Assembly: GCA_963704835.1 (NCBI GenBank)
Contig: CAVPHW010000020.1
Span: 1 to 64,000, forward strand
Source: GCA-2746605 sp963704835
GTDB lineage: Bacteria; Bacteroidota; Ignavibacteria; Ignavibacteriales; Melioribacteraceae
Reading direction: 5' to 3'
Length of the DNA stretch: 64,000 nt
How positions within the stretch are numbered: position 1 is the stretch's first letter; the number at the start of each line of letters is the position of its first letter. The notes below the pieces were generated by a model, which worked only from the letters and a program-made list of their open reading frames with translations, was not told where the DNA came from and ran no database searches. A program made the translations under genes and the position numbers. Of this stretch, positions 35,100 to 44,706 are shown piece by piece.

Positions 35100-36593
35100 A
35101 TGAAAAAATACTTATTTGGTATTGATATTGGTAGTTCGTCAGTCAAGGTTTCCATAATTAATAGTGATTCAGGTGATTTAGTAGGTTCAGCTTTTTCACC
35201 TGAAACGGAAATGAAAATAAATTCTCCACAAATTGGCTGGGCTGAGCAGCATCCAGATGATTGGTGGAAACATATAGTTATTGCAACTAAAAAAGCCATT
35301 TATAATTTACCTTCAAATCAATATGAAATTTTAGGAATTGGCATTGCTTATCAAATGCATGGCCTGGTTATGGTTGATAAGAAAAATACAGTCTTGTATC
35401 CTTCGATTATTTGGTGCGATAGCAGAGCTGTTGAAATTGGAGATAATGCTTTTATCGCATTAGGAGAAGATTACTGTCTTGGAAATTGTCTCAATTCACC
35501 TGGTAATTTTACTGCATCTAAATTGAAATGGGTCAAAGAAAATAGACCAGATATTTATGAGAAAATCTATAAGATAATGTTGCCTGGAGATTATATTGCT
35601 TACAAACTCTCCGATGAAATTAATACAACTGTTTCCGGACTTAGCGAAGGAATATTTTGGGATTTTAAGAAAAACCAACTTGCTGATTATGTATTTGATC
35701 ATTATTCAATTGAAAAAAGTTTTATTCCTGCAATAGTTCCTACTTTTAGTATTCAAGGAAAATTAACTGACAAAGCAGCGAATGAACTTGGCTTAAAACC
35801 AGGTATCCCAATAAGTTATAGAGCAGGGGATCAACCCAATAATGCATTTTCTCTTAATATTCTTAGAACAGGTGAAATTGCTGCTACCGCTGGAACTTCA
35901 GGTGTAGTTTATGGAATTGTTGAAAAAAATTCGCATGACCAATTTTCGAGAGTTAATAGTTTTGCTCACGTTAACTACACAATTGAAAGCCCGTTAAAAG
36001 GTGTTTTACTATGCATTAACGGGACAGGTATTATATATAATTGGTTAAAAAATGAACTATTTAAAAGTAACGAATCATATGAACAGTTAAATTTATTAGT
36101 TGGTAAGATAAACATTGGTTCAGATGGAGTTACAATTTTACCATTTGGTAATGGAGCCGAACGAGTCTTGAAAAACCAGAATATTGGTAGTCAGATATTA
36201 GGAATAGATTTTAATATTCACACCAGAGAGCATATTCTTAGAGCTGCACAAGAAGGAGTTGCGTTTTCGTTTAGATATGGAATTGATTTAATGAAAGAAA
36301 TGGGAATTGAATTAAACTTAATGAGAGCTGGAAAAGCCAATATGTTTTTAAGTGATCTGTTTTCTGAAGCAGTTGCCAATACATCAAATGCGGTGGTTGA
36401 ATTATATAATACAGATGGTGCGCAAGGAGCTGCAAGAGGAGCTGGAGTTGGAGCAAAAGTATACTCTAGGTTTGAAGAAGCATTTATGGGGTTTAAAAAA
36501 ATCAAAATGATTGAGCCCCAAAATGAATTAAGGCCAAAATACGAAAAAGCATATCAAAGGTGGAAAGAGAAATTGAGTTATTTTATTAGCTGA
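35100..36593 (+). CDS. xylB: Xylulokinase
   Basis: XylB phosphorylates D-xylulose to xylulose-5-phosphate. The 497 residues show the FGGY fold: N-terminal LFGIDIGSSSVKVSII (phosphate loop), YQMHGLVMVDKKNTVLYPSIIWCDSRA, MLPGDYIAYKLSDEINTTVS, the second-domain YRAGDQPNNAFSLN and AATAGTSGVVYG, and a late AGKANMFLSDLFSEAVANT. The ATG at 35100 is taken; a GTG six bases upstream is also in frame. It starts 9 bases after the regulator stop. Confidence 0.96.
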   Translation: MKKYLFGIDIGSSSVKVSIINSDSGDLVGSAFSPETEMKINSPQIGWAEQHPDDWWKHIVIATKKAIYNLPSNQYEILGIGIAYQMHGLVMVDKKNTVLYPSIIWCDSRAVEIGDNAFIALGEDYCLGNCLNSPGNFTASKLKWVKENRPDIYEKIYKIMLPGDYIAYKLSDEINTTVSGLSEGIFWDFKKNQLADYVFDHYSIEKSFIPAIVPTFSIQGKLTDKAANELGLKPGIPISYRAGDQPNNAFSLNILRTGEIAATAGTSGVVYGIVEKNSHDQFSRVNSFAHVNYTIESPLKGVLLCINGTGIIYNWLKNELFKSNESYEQLNLLVGKINIGSDGVTILPFGNGAERVLKNQNIGSQILGIDFNIHTREHILRAAQEGVAFSFRYGIDLMKEMGIELNLMRAGKANMFLSDLFSEAVANTSNAVVELYNTDGAQGAARGAGVGAKVYSRFEEAFMGFKKIKMIEPQNELRPKYEKAYQRWKEKLSYFIS

Positions 36594-36774
36594 ATTTTTA
36601 ATTTCACAATTATGATTTAGTTTTTCGGCTTGATCAACGATTAGAAATGTGTGGTAACTTTAAAAAAGAAATTTAAAATAATGTACTTTACTTCAATAAT
36701 GGTAGGGCAGATTTCATAAAATTAAAAACATCTACAAATTATTATTACAGTCTTAAACCAATAATTCAGAAAAT

Positions 36775-37836
36775 ATGCATATGACAAATAAAAAATTATA
36801 TGGCAAATTACAAAATGGTAATGAAGTCTATCTTTATACGCTCAGAAATAAGCTAGGTAGTGAAGTGAAAATAATTGAATATGGAGCAACTATTGTTTCA
36901 TTAAAAGTACCTGATAGAAATGGAAAAATTGGAGATGTGGTTTTAGGTTATGATATGCTAGAAGATTATATAAATGGAAATTGCTACTTTGGAGCAGTAG
37001 TTGGACGTTATGCAAATAGAATTGGAAAAGGTAAATTCTCACTTGATGGAAGGGAATATCAGCTAGCAATAAATGATGGGGAAAATCATTTGCATGGTGG
37101 AATAAATGGTTTTAATAAAGTTATGTGGAAAGGAGTTCAAATTGAAAGCCATGGGGGAGAAGCTATAAAATTTACTTACATTAGCCAAGATACAGAAGAA
37201 GGATATCCTGGGGAATTAATGATTGAAGTAATATATTCGCTGACAAATAATAATGAGTTAAAAATTGATTACTCAGCGATAACCGATAAACCAACAATTG
37301 CAAATCTTACTCATCATTCTTACTTTAACTTAACCGGGTCATTTCAAAATACTATTCTGGAACATGAAATAATGATTGATGCGGATAGTTTTACTCCGGT
37401 CGATAAAAATTTAATTACTACTGGCGAATTAACAATAGTTGAAAACACACCCATGGATTTTAGAACTCCTACAAAAATAGGAAAGAGAATAAGTGATAAT
37501 TATGAGCAATTATTTTTTGGTAAAGGTTATGATCATAATTGGGTTCTAAATAATTATGATTCAAACGTAAATAAAATTGCTAACATCTTTGATCCAGTAT
37601 CAGGTCGAGTAATGGAATTATTAACTGACCAGCCGGGACTTCAATTTTATTCGGGTAATTTTTTGGATGGAACATCAGTTGGGAAAAATGGCGAAAAATA
37701 TAATTATAGAACCGGCTTGTGTTTAGAAACTCAATTTTATCCTGATTCACCTAATAAACTAGGCTTCCCAAGTGCAAGATTAAATCCGGGTGAAACTTAC
37801 AAACAAACAACTATTTACAAATTTTCTACTAAATAA
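36775..37836 (+). CDS. galM: Aldose 1-epimerase
   Basis: GalM interconverts the alpha and beta anomers of sugars such as xylose and glucose so that the isomerase or kinase can use them. The 353 residues carry VVGRYANRIGKGKFSLDGREY, the catalytic His region NHLHGGINGFNKVMW, THHSYFNLTGS and the late CLETQFYPDSPNKLG with the catalytic Glu. There is no signal peptide. A gap of 181 bases separates it from xylB, so it may have its own promoter, and it is 19 bases before the symporter. Confidence 0.96.
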   Translation: MHMTNKKLYGKLQNGNEVYLYTLRNKLGSEVKIIEYGATIVSLKVPDRNGKIGDVVLGYDMLEDYINGNCYFGAVVGRYANRIGKGKFSLDGREYQLAINDGENHLHGGINGFNKVMWKGVQIESHGGEAIKFTYISQDTEEGYPGELMIEVIYSLTNNNELKIDYSAITDKPTIANLTHHSYFNLTGSFQNTILEHEIMIDADSFTPVDKNLITTGELTIVENTPMDFRTPTKIGKRISDNYEQLFFGKGYDHNWVLNNYDSNVNKIANIFDPVSGRVMELLTDQPGLQFYSGNFLDGTSVGKNGEKYNYRTGLCLETQFYPDSPNKLGFPSARLNPGETYKQTTIYKFSTK

Positions 37837-37855
37837 CTTAACATGAGGAAGTAAA

Positions 37856-39613
37856 ATGACTATTCTTGAGCCTTTAGATTGGATTGTAATTGCACTCTAC
37901 TTTGGAGTAATTTTGGGTGTTGCCTGGTGGGTAATTAAGAAGCAGCAAAATACATCGACAGATTATTTTTTGGCTGGTAGGCATTTAGGATGGTTTATTG
38001 TTGGAGCTTCAATTTTTGCTTCAAATATTGGTTCTGAACATCTTGTAGGTTTAGCAGGATCTGGCGCAACTGATGGCGTTGCAATGGCACATTATGAATT
38101 GCATGCATGGTGCTTATTGGTTCTTGGTTGGATAATGGTTCCATTCTACATGAGATCAAAAGTATTCACAATGCCAGAATTTCTTGAACGAAGATTTTCT
38201 CCTGCATCAAGGACTCTATTGTCAGTGATTTCTTTAGTCGCTTATGTATTAACTAAAATTGCAGTTGGTATTTTTGCTGGAGGTATTGTTTTTTCCGTAC
38301 TTCTTCCGGAGATAAACTTTTTTGGACTTGATAGTTTCTGGCTTGGCTCTATTTTAGTAATTGTGATAACTGGGCTTTATACCATACTTGGGGGCATGAA
38401 AGCTGTTGCTTATACCGAGGCCTTACAAACAGTTATATTAATTATTGGATCAGCATTGGTAACAATATATGGTCTGCAGGCACTTAGGAGGATGGTCAGA
38501 ATTAAAAGTTATTCTTGGATCAGAAATGTTTAATCTTTGGAAACCTCTTGTTCCAGATGGAATAGAAAGTCACATGGGAACCAGTAAAAGAGGTCGGGAA
38601 AATGGCATGGTATTTTAATGATAATTATCCCTGGTTAGGGATGTTATTTGCAGCTCCAATTATTGGATTGTGGTATTGGACAACAGATCAATACATAGTT
38701 CAAAGAGCATTATCTGCCCCAAATGAAACACAAGCAAGACGTGGCTCAATTGCAGCTGCATTTCTTAAAACTGTTACCTGTATTTATTTTTATTATTCCC
38801 GGAATGATAAGTATTGCTTTAGCTCAAAGTGGAACAATACCTGAGCTTCAAAAACAATTAATCGATAGCAGTGGAAATGTTATTCGAGAAAATGCACAGC
38901 AAGCTTTTCCATTGATGGTTGCATATATCCTCCCAATTGGAATTAGAGGTCTTGTTGTTGCAGGCTTACTTGCAGCCTTAATGAGTTCATTAGCTGGTGT
39001 CTTCAACGCAAGTGCAACATTATTCACAATAGATTTTTATGGACGAATTAAAAAGAATGTTTCTCAAGAGCAATTAGTTTGGGTTGGAAGAGTTGCTACT
39101 GGGGTTATGGTATTAATTGGTTTAGCGTGGATTCCAGTTATTAGGGGAGGAAGAGGTCTTTATGATTATCTTCAAGGTATTCAGGCATATTTAGCACCAC
39201 CAATATTTGTTGTTTTCTTTTTAGGTGTATTTAATAAAAGATTGAATGCGAAAGGCAGTTTGGCAGCTCTTACAGTTGGCTTTGCACTTGGGCTTTTCCG
39301 CTTAGTTGTGGATACTCCGGTTAAGTTAATTGATGGGTTTACATATTCAACGGGTTCATTCTTGTGGATTGTCAATAACACTTTTTTTCAATACTACAGC
39401 TTGGTTATATTTTTGATATGCATTGTAGTTATGGTTGCAGTCAGTTATGCTACAGAAAAACCGGATTATGAAAAGATCAGCGGTTTAACTTTTGGGACAG
39501 CCTCGGCTGAAGATAAAGAAGCTACTCGCGCAAGTTGGTCAATGATAGATTTGCTAATGTCTATCTTAGTAGTAGTTTTAATTTTAGTTGCATACATTTA
39601 TTTCAGTGGCTAA
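37856..39613 (+). pseudogene. Sodium/sugar symporter of the SSS (SGLT-like) family, frame broken
   Basis: Pieces in successive frames form a protein of about 586 residues with many membrane helices. They read STDYFLAGRHLGWFIVGASIF, SNIGSEHLVGLAGSGA (SGLT signature region), TILGGMKAVAYTEALQTVIL, WYWTTDQYIVQRALSA, LPVFIFIIPGMISIALAQSG, GLVVAGLLAALMSSLAGVFN and the end WSMIDLLMSILVVVLILVAYI. The shifts lie near 38490, 38570 and 38790. SGLT-type carriers bring in sugar with Na+, so this is probably the xylose importer of the locus. A clean SSS protein is likely once three single-base errors are fixed. Confidence 0.85.
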
Positions 39614-39954
39614 TTAAAATTATAAGGAAAATTTATAACTCACGAGTTTCTTATTTTCACGCTCACAAAGAAAATTGAATTGCGGCATGCATACATCTCC
39701 ATATTCTGAGAATCGGGATTGATAAATGCTGCTGTGATTCAGTAAGCGCCTAGATGAAGTTTTTAAAATGAAGAAAATAGATACTTGGCTTTTTTAAGTA
39801 ATTCAAAGCGAATCTACCGCCAAATCGCCTAGAAGTAAGATCGTATTCAAATTCTACATAATTAGCTAATAAAAACACAAAATCAATTTATTCCAAAGAG
39901 GTTTATCGTCATTCAACTCATTATGTGTACCGCAGTTATATATAGTTTCTTGCC
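39614..39954. other. Non-coding, no feature recognised
   Basis: About 340 bases between the symporter and the transposase remnant hold no ORF that I can support. Short minus-strand frames such as EYDLTSRRFGGRFALNYLKK and ITAAFINPDSQNMEMYACRN look protein-like but are separated by stops and cannot be assigned. This may be decayed coding sequence. Confidence 0.4.
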
Positions 39955-40110
39955 TTAAGTATTTGCTATTAGTACTGGAAATACTACCTCCGGTACCGGA
40001 GGTAAAAAATTTAATGAGCTATGTGGTCTAATATTATTATAGTGTTTCCTCCATATCTCAGTCAAAACTTTAACTTCTATTTTAAGAAAATTATTAATTA
40101 CTTTTACTTC
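39955..40110 (-). pseudogene. C-terminal remnant of an IS3-type transposase
   Basis: The minus strand encodes EVKVLTEIWRKHYNNIRPHSSLNFLPPVPEV before a stop at 39955. This is the end of the IS3/IS481 integrase-core transposase (W-R-x-x-Y-N-x-x-R-P-H-S-S-L-x-Y-x-P-P-x-P-E). The catalytic DDE part, the first orf and the inverted repeats are not recognisable. It is a decayed scar at the left edge of the cassette region. Confidence 0.7.
39985..40004. repeat. Perfect 20-bp palindrome
   Basis: A self-complementary 20-mer centred on GGTACC lies inside the transposase remnant, where it encodes the LPPVPEV part. It may be coincidence of Pro/Glu codons in a decayed gene. Confidence 0.5.
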
Positions 40111-40280
40111 TTTTATTACCTAATATTTTAGTAAAAACTTATTATTGTGTTTGAAAAATCCATTAATATATTAAACTTAAATTTATAATGATGGTTGAAA
40201 AAATATGAATTAAATAGAAAGGTATTTGCAATCGGAAAGTAAGTTTAAATAATTGAAATCTAAATGGAGGGTTTGGCGTG

Positions 40281-40421
40281 GTTTCTTAAAAAAGGATTTC
40301 CCGCAATGAAATTGTTATAAACGAGATTATTTGCCTAAACTCCTTTTATGGAAGTTTTCCCATACTATAACTGTAAAATTGTTATTACTTTTGTATTATT
40401 GCGGGAAATAATAAGTTAGCG
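40281..40421 (+). repeat. attC-like site A
   Basis: A 12-bp inverted repeat ATTTCCCGCAAT / ATTGCGGGAAAT bounds a central region of about 90 bases. The right end is followed by the core GTTAGCGGCA at 40415. The left box is weak (TTTCTTAA). This site resembles site D over most of its length, including 30 shared bases at the right arm. It is the leftmost site, so its own cassette would lie in the decayed 39.6-40.3 kb stretch. Confidence 0.6.
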
Positions 40422-40466
40422 GCAAGCTTATATTAGCCTTTCGTTTTAAAATAATCTTAGATACAT

Positions 40467-41627
40467 ATGGCAAAAAGAACATTCAATACTTTACACATAA
40501 TAATAGTTCTGACCTTTTTACTTTGTATAGAAAACTCATGCAAAATGGAAATAAATAAACAATACGCCCCACCTAAAAAAATACAAGACGGATTAAATAT
40601 ATCTTCATTAAAAGTCGAAAATATTAACGAAACAAAAATCAGTGAATTAATGGACTCCATCCAGAAAGGAGTCTATCCTAACATTCATTGCATACTTATA
40701 ATGAGGAATGGCAATTTAGTTTTTGAGCAATATTTCCCGGGCGAGGATAGAATTATCGGCAAACGTGGTACATTTTATCGGCATCATCATTCAGATTCGT
40801 TACACGACATAAGAAGTATTTCTAAAAGTATAACTGGTCTTGCAGTTCTTGTTGCGTTAAATAAAAGGCATATAAAAAGTCTGGATAGTAAAATTCTTGA
40901 CTATTTCCCGGAATTTAAAAAATACAATACAGGATATAAAAGCGAAATAACAATACGGCATTTACTTACAATGAGTGACGGTCAAGATTGGAATGAAAAA
41001 AAATCATATTCTGACACCACTAACAGCGAAATTCAAATGAATTGGTATGTAAATGATCCTATTGAGTTTTACTTTACAAAAAACTCAATAAATAAACCTG
41101 GAACTGTCTTTAACTATAGCGGGGGGTGCACACAGGTACTTGCTGCTATCATTAATAAAGCTACAGGATTGTCAATTGACGAGTTCGTTAAAAAAGAAAT
41201 ATTTGACCCCTTAGAAATTAAACGCTTCGAGTGGGCTAAAGGAAAGAGTGGAATTCCTCTTGCCGCCTCTGGTGTCAGACTTACTTCAAGAGACTTAATT
41301 AAAATAGGAAGTCTTTATCTTAACAATGGCACTTGGAGTGGCAAACAAATCATTCCAGAACTTTTAATTACTGAGGCTCAAAAAACTCAAATAACAATAG
41401 AACCCGGTATCAGTTACGGATTTCAAATTTGGCTTCCAACAGATGAAATATCTGGGACAAGTATCACAACAGTAGAAGCTAATGGAAATGGCGGACAAAT
41501 AATAGCGGTGAGCAAAGACTTTAATTCGATAATCGTTATAACCGTTGGTAACTATAACAGACGTGATTTTACTTGGGAGTCGCCAGATCTTTATCTTAAG
41601 TACCTCTATCCGGCAATGATTAAGTAA
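40467..41627 (+). CDS. Serine hydrolase of the beta-lactamase class C / penicillin-binding family, lipoprotein
   Basis: The 386-residue protein has a lipoprotein signal (IIIVLTFLLCIENSCKM). Its domain carries the SxxK motif in IRSISKSITGLAVLV, the second-motif Tyr in NYSGGCTQVLAAI and the late NGNGGQII region in place of KTG/HxG. Family members include class C beta-lactamases, D-alanyl peptidases and esterases, so a resistance role cannot be assumed. It is the first recognisable gene of the cassette array and its stop is 11 bases before attC-like site B. Confidence 0.88.
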   Translation: MAKRTFNTLHIIIVLTFLLCIENSCKMEINKQYAPPKKIQDGLNISSLKVENINETKISELMDSIQKGVYPNIHCILIMRNGNLVFEQYFPGEDRIIGKRGTFYRHHHSDSLHDIRSISKSITGLAVLVALNKRHIKSLDSKILDYFPEFKKYNTGYKSEITIRHLLTMSDGQDWNEKKSYSDTTNSEIQMNWYVNDPIEFYFTKNSINKPGTVFNYSGGCTQVLAAIINKATGLSIDEFVKKEIFDPLEIKRFEWAKGKSGIPLAASGVRLTSRDLIKIGSLYLNNGTWSGKQIIPELLITEAQKTQITIEPGISYGFQIWLPTDEISGTSITTVEANGNGGQIIAVSKDFNSIIVITVGNYNRRDFTWESPDLYLKYLYPAMIK

Positions 41628-41637
41628 GTATTCAAGC

Positions 41638-41771
41638 CAGCCGCTAAGACGGGTTTTGCATTAACGGGCGGACAGTGGGAATAGAAACATTTGAGCAATT
41701 AATAAACGTAAGTGCTGGCATACAGTTATCGGAAAAAAAAGCCACAAAAGCAAAGTCCGAAACCGTTAGCG
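41638..41771 (+). repeat. attC-like site B
   Basis: The left end CCGCTAA and right end TTAGCGG are complementary, and the inner arms (TTTTGCA and GCAAAGTCC) add further pairing. The core is GTTAGCGG at 41765. Length is about 134 bases. It follows the serine hydrolase directly. Confidence 0.65.
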
Positions 41772-41910
41772 GTCAGACTACCTCGACCTCTCGTAACCAC
41801 TGACTCGTTCCGACATTAATCCTCTATAGAGACTTCCCAAAATCTTCCTCCGACAATGGGATGTTATCTTATTGTTTTTTAGGGTTTCTAATATTATTTT
41901 CTTTTATAAA

Positions 41911-41941
41911 TATATATTTATTGCTTATCAATAAATATTTA
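41911..41941. promoter_or_regulatory. AT-rich inverted repeat, candidate operator of the HTH pair
   Basis: Arms of 13 bases match at 12 positions around a five-base loop (CTTAT), about 40 bases before the DUF2975 start. The position fits an operator for the HTH regulator encoded downstream, or a terminator-like hairpin. AT-rich chance pairing is possible. Confidence 0.35.
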
Positions 41942-41979
41942 CTGATATTTGTGTCATAATTTTAAACGGACAAATAATT

Positions 41980-42537
41980 ATGGAAATTAAAATCACAACC
42001 AATCAGATTTTGAAAGTATTGCAGATACTTTCGTGGATAATTTTTATTGGCTTATGTATTGAAGCTGGAGGTATTGCTGTCAATACTTTTATTGTACTGT
42101 TCATAAACCCACTGGGCGTTGAAAATTTTTGGGAAGGAGCAGATTATTTATCAAGCCTGTACAAGTTTGACCAAGGGTATTTTATTGTCATCACACTGAC
42201 AATGATTATTATAGCGGTATTGAAAGCAATCATGTTTTACCTTATCGTAGAATTATTTGTTGACAAGAAGTTGAACATTTCCCAGCCTTTCAATTTGGGA
42301 TTAAGACGTTTCATTTTAAATATGTCATACCTGGCTTTAGGCATCGGCTTGTTCTGTTATGTTGGATTTAATTATTCTGTGTGGCTGACAAAACAAGGTG
42401 TTAAAATAGCCGACCTACAATCGTTGAACTTGGAAGGAGCTGATGTTTGGCTTTTTATGGCGGTTATACTATTTGTAATCGTTCAGATTGTAAAAAAAGG
42501 AATAGAAATTCAAAACGAAAACGATTTAACGATATAG
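41980..42537 (+). CDS. DUF2975 family membrane protein
   Basis: The 185 residues have four membrane helices (IIFIGLCIEAGGIAVNTFIVLF, YFIVITLTMIIIAVLKAIMFYLIV, YLALGIGLFCYVGFNYSVW and WLFMAVILFVIVQIV). DUF2975 proteins are usually encoded just before a small Cro/C1-type regulator, as here (4 bases apart). No enzymatic motif is seen. Their pairing suggests a membrane partner that controls the regulator, but the function is unknown. Confidence 0.85.
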   Translation: MEIKITTNQILKVLQILSWIIFIGLCIEAGGIAVNTFIVLFINPLGVENFWEGADYLSSLYKFDQGYFIVITLTMIIIAVLKAIMFYLIVELFVDKKLNISQPFNLGLRRFILNMSYLALGIGLFCYVGFNYSVWLTKQGVKIADLQSLNLEGADVWLFMAVILFVIVQIVKKGIEIQNENDLTI

Positions 42538-42540
42538 CTT

Positions 42541-42756
42541 ATGCCTATAATAGTAAACTTAGATGTAATGATGGCAAAGCGAAAGATGTCGCTAAATGAA
42601 CTTTCCGAAAAAGTTGGTTTGACGCTGTCTAACCTTTCTATCTTGAAAACAGGAAAAGCTAAAGCCATCCGGTTTAGTACGCTTGAAGCAATATGTGAAG
42701 TGTTGAACTGCCAGCCGGGTGACATTTTAGAATATGTAAACGAAAAAAATAGTTAG
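42541..42756 (+). CDS. Small Cro/C1-type HTH regulator (YozG-like)
   Basis: The 71-residue protein is mostly a helix-turn-helix: MSLNELSEKVGLTLSNLSILKTGKAKAIRFSTLEAICEVLNCQPGDILEY. The LxxLxxxxGLTxSNLSxLxxGK pattern matches the YozG-type regulators encoded with DUF2975 proteins. It likely binds its own promoter region, perhaps at 41911-41941. It overlaps no other gene. Confidence 0.93.
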   Translation: MPIIVNLDVMMAKRKMSLNELSEKVGLTLSNLSILKTGKAKAIRFSTLEAICEVLNCQPGDILEYVNEKNS

Positions 42757-43152
42757 AAAACGGCTGACAATAAGTTTTTTAAACAAATCAAGCTAATAGT
42801 CCGAACGACTAATTATTCTTTGCTTAGTTTAACTCCGAGTTACAGTCAGGCTAAAAACTCCCATCTCAATAACAGCTTCTCAGCCAGCCTAATTTAAGCT
42901 CCGCTGTATGTAAGGATAGTCAATAATTTAAAATTTCATATCCATTATCTTAAGTAAATAGTTTTTTAAGCAAAATAAGACCTTGACTATAATTAAAAAT
43001 AAATGTAGATATATGCCTATGTTTTTCCCTGCTTTGCGAGGGTAATAATTTAGATTATTGTATTATAACTCCAGTCTTCCTAAACCTACAGCCCTTATCT
43101 CCCGAAGCAGAATAGTTCAAATAAATTATATTTTATTCCGTTTGGAGGTTTC
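42757..43152. other. Non-coding spacer with a repeat shared with 49.97 kb
   Basis: No ORF is supported. 42889-42921 closely resembles 49973-50005 (both contain CCAGCC, ATTTAAGC, CCGCT and AGGAT in the same order). A weak attC-like pair (42764-42778 and 42840-42855) and a small TAGTC/GACTA hairpin (about 42800) are also present. GGAGG at 43144-43148 serves the next gene. Confidence 0.5.
42889..42921 (+). repeat. Dispersed repeat, copy 1
   Basis: About 33 bases match copy 2 at 49973-50005 at roughly 28 positions by eye. Each copy lies some 85-230 bases before a gene with a strong GGAGG ribosome site (43153 and 50090). The function is unknown. Confidence 0.5.
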
Positions 43153-44388
43153 ATGAAAATATCTACCAAATTGTTTATCTGTTTAATTTTCGTTTCACAA
43201 ACAATATTTCCACAATGGCAGATTTCTTATGGTCCATTTGGGCTTAATTTTATTCGCGTCCAATGTTTCAATCAAATTGGAACAAATCTATTTGCTGGTA
43301 CTTTAGGTGATGGAGTCTGGATTTCAACAGACAACAGCATGAGTGAATGGACTAAGGTTAGCAGCGGACTAACAGGAAAAAATGTTAGAGCTCTTTTGGT
43401 TGTTGGTACAAACCTTTTTGCTGCCACCGATAGTGGTGCTTTTTTAACAACAAACAATGGAAATGACTGGACTGGAATTAATGATGGCTTAACGAGCACT
43501 ATTGTAACGTCTTTTGCACTAATCGATACGAATCTCTTTGCTACAACTTTCGGGGGTGGTGTTTTTCTTTCGACCAATAATGGCTTAAGTTGGGCGGCAG
43601 TAAATAATGATCTTCCTTCTCTATTTATTAGTTCGCTTGCTGTAATTGGCACAAATTTATTCGCAGGCAATAGCGGTTTTCAAGGAGGTATTTATCTTAC
43701 TTCTAATTACGGAGCAAGTTGGACCCATATAAGTATCGGTCAAACAGGTGATCCGGTTTCCTCGATTTATTCTAACGGTTCAAATTTGTTTGCAGTAACA
43801 GTTAATAGTGGAGTATTCCTTTCTACTAATAATGGAGAGAGTTGGAATTTAGTTAATGGTGGGTTGCCAAATGCTATTGAAGTCCATTTTGCTAGCAGTG
43901 GACAAAATATTTTTGCTGGGGCTTATAGTAGCGGTGTTTATCTTAGCACTGATAATGGAAACAACTGGATTGAAGCGAACGAAGGGTTCGGTTCTAGCAG
44001 AACAATTAGGACTCTTGCTATATTGGGTGAAGATCTTTTTGCTGGATTTTATGATGGAAGTGTTCGTCGTAGATCTCTCTCTGAAATGATAACATCTGTA
44101 GAGGAAAACAATAACGAAATTCCAATTGCCTTAAGTCTAGCTCAGAATTATCCAAATCCATTTAACCCAAGTACTACTATTTATTATACAATTCCAAAAC
44201 AGAGTAATGTAACTTTAAAAGTATTTGATGCATTGGGTAGTGAAGTAGCAATACTAAATAACAAAGAACACCCACAAGGGAACTATGAAGTAGAGTTTGA
44301 TGGTTCAGACTTAACTAGCGGAGTTTACTTTTTCAGGCTCCAAGCTGGAGAATTCATAGAAACAAAGAAGATGATTTTAATAAAGTGA
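43153..44388 (+). CDS. Secreted beta-propeller (BNR/sialidase-like repeat) protein with type IX sorting domain
   Basis: The 411 residues start with a signal peptide (KLFICLIFVSQTIFPQ). About six repeats of roughly 40 residues follow (GTNLFAGTLGDGVWISTDN..W, GTNLFAATDSGAFLTTNNGNDW, DTNLFATTFGGGVFLSTNNGLSW and so on), a photosynthesis-stability/BNR-type propeller. The last 80 residues are a type IX sorting domain (LAQNYPNPFNPSTTIYYTIP ... SGVYFFRLQAGEF). It is probably exported by type IX secretion. Repeats of this kind appear in glycosidases and adhesins, but no catalytic residues are identified. A strong GGAGG precedes the ATG. It lies between the HTH pair and site D. Confidence 0.9.
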   Translation: MKISTKLFICLIFVSQTIFPQWQISYGPFGLNFIRVQCFNQIGTNLFAGTLGDGVWISTDNSMSEWTKVSSGLTGKNVRALLVVGTNLFAATDSGAFLTTNNGNDWTGINDGLTSTIVTSFALIDTNLFATTFGGGVFLSTNNGLSWAAVNNDLPSLFISSLAVIGTNLFAGNSGFQGGIYLTSNYGASWTHISIGQTGDPVSSIYSNGSNLFAVTVNSGVFLSTNNGESWNLVNGGLPNAIEVHFASSGQNIFAGAYSSGVYLSTDNGNNWIEANEGFGSSRTIRTLAILGEDLFAGFYDGSVRRRSLSEMITSVEENNNEIPIALSLAQNYPNPFNPSTTIYYTIPKQSNVTLKVFDALGSEVAILNNKEHPQGNYEVEFDGSDLTSGVYFFRLQAGEFIETKKMILIK

Positions 44389-44545
44389 CTGGTATACATT
44401 TAATGGAATTCTTTTTCTAGAAATAGGGATTCTTATTAGGAAAGAGATTGTAACGGTAAGTAAGTATTGTTTCTCCTAATAACAGAAAATTTGTAATTGG
44501 TAATTAAGCTTTCATGGTTGAAAACTAAATGGATGGTTTTCGTGG

Positions 44546-44685
44546 TTTCTTAAAAAAGGATTTCCCGCAATGAGCTTATAATATACGAGATTTTACACTT
44601 AAACTCATATTGTGGTAGTTTTCCAGAAGTAGTACTGCAAAATTGTTATTACTTTTGTATTATTGCGGTAAACAATTAGTTAGCT
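44546..44685 (+). repeat. attC-like site D
   Basis: This site closely resembles site A: TCGTGGTTTCTTAAAAAAGG, the ATTTCCCGCAAT arm and a right arm ending ATTGCGGTAAA before the core GTTAGCTGCA at 44679. About 30 identical bases occur in the right arm of both. It follows the propeller gene by some 150 bases. Confidence 0.6.
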
Positions 44686-44706
44686 GCAATTAAAAAAAAC
44701 TGAATA

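Noticed and set aside
39955..40110. Active insertion sequence
   Set aside because: Only the last part of an IS3-type transposase is readable; no first orf, DDE core or paired inverted repeats are seen.
43272..43670. Minus-strand 132-residue frame
   Set aside because: It mirrors the repeats of the propeller gene and shows the Thr/Pro-rich pattern of an antisense frame.
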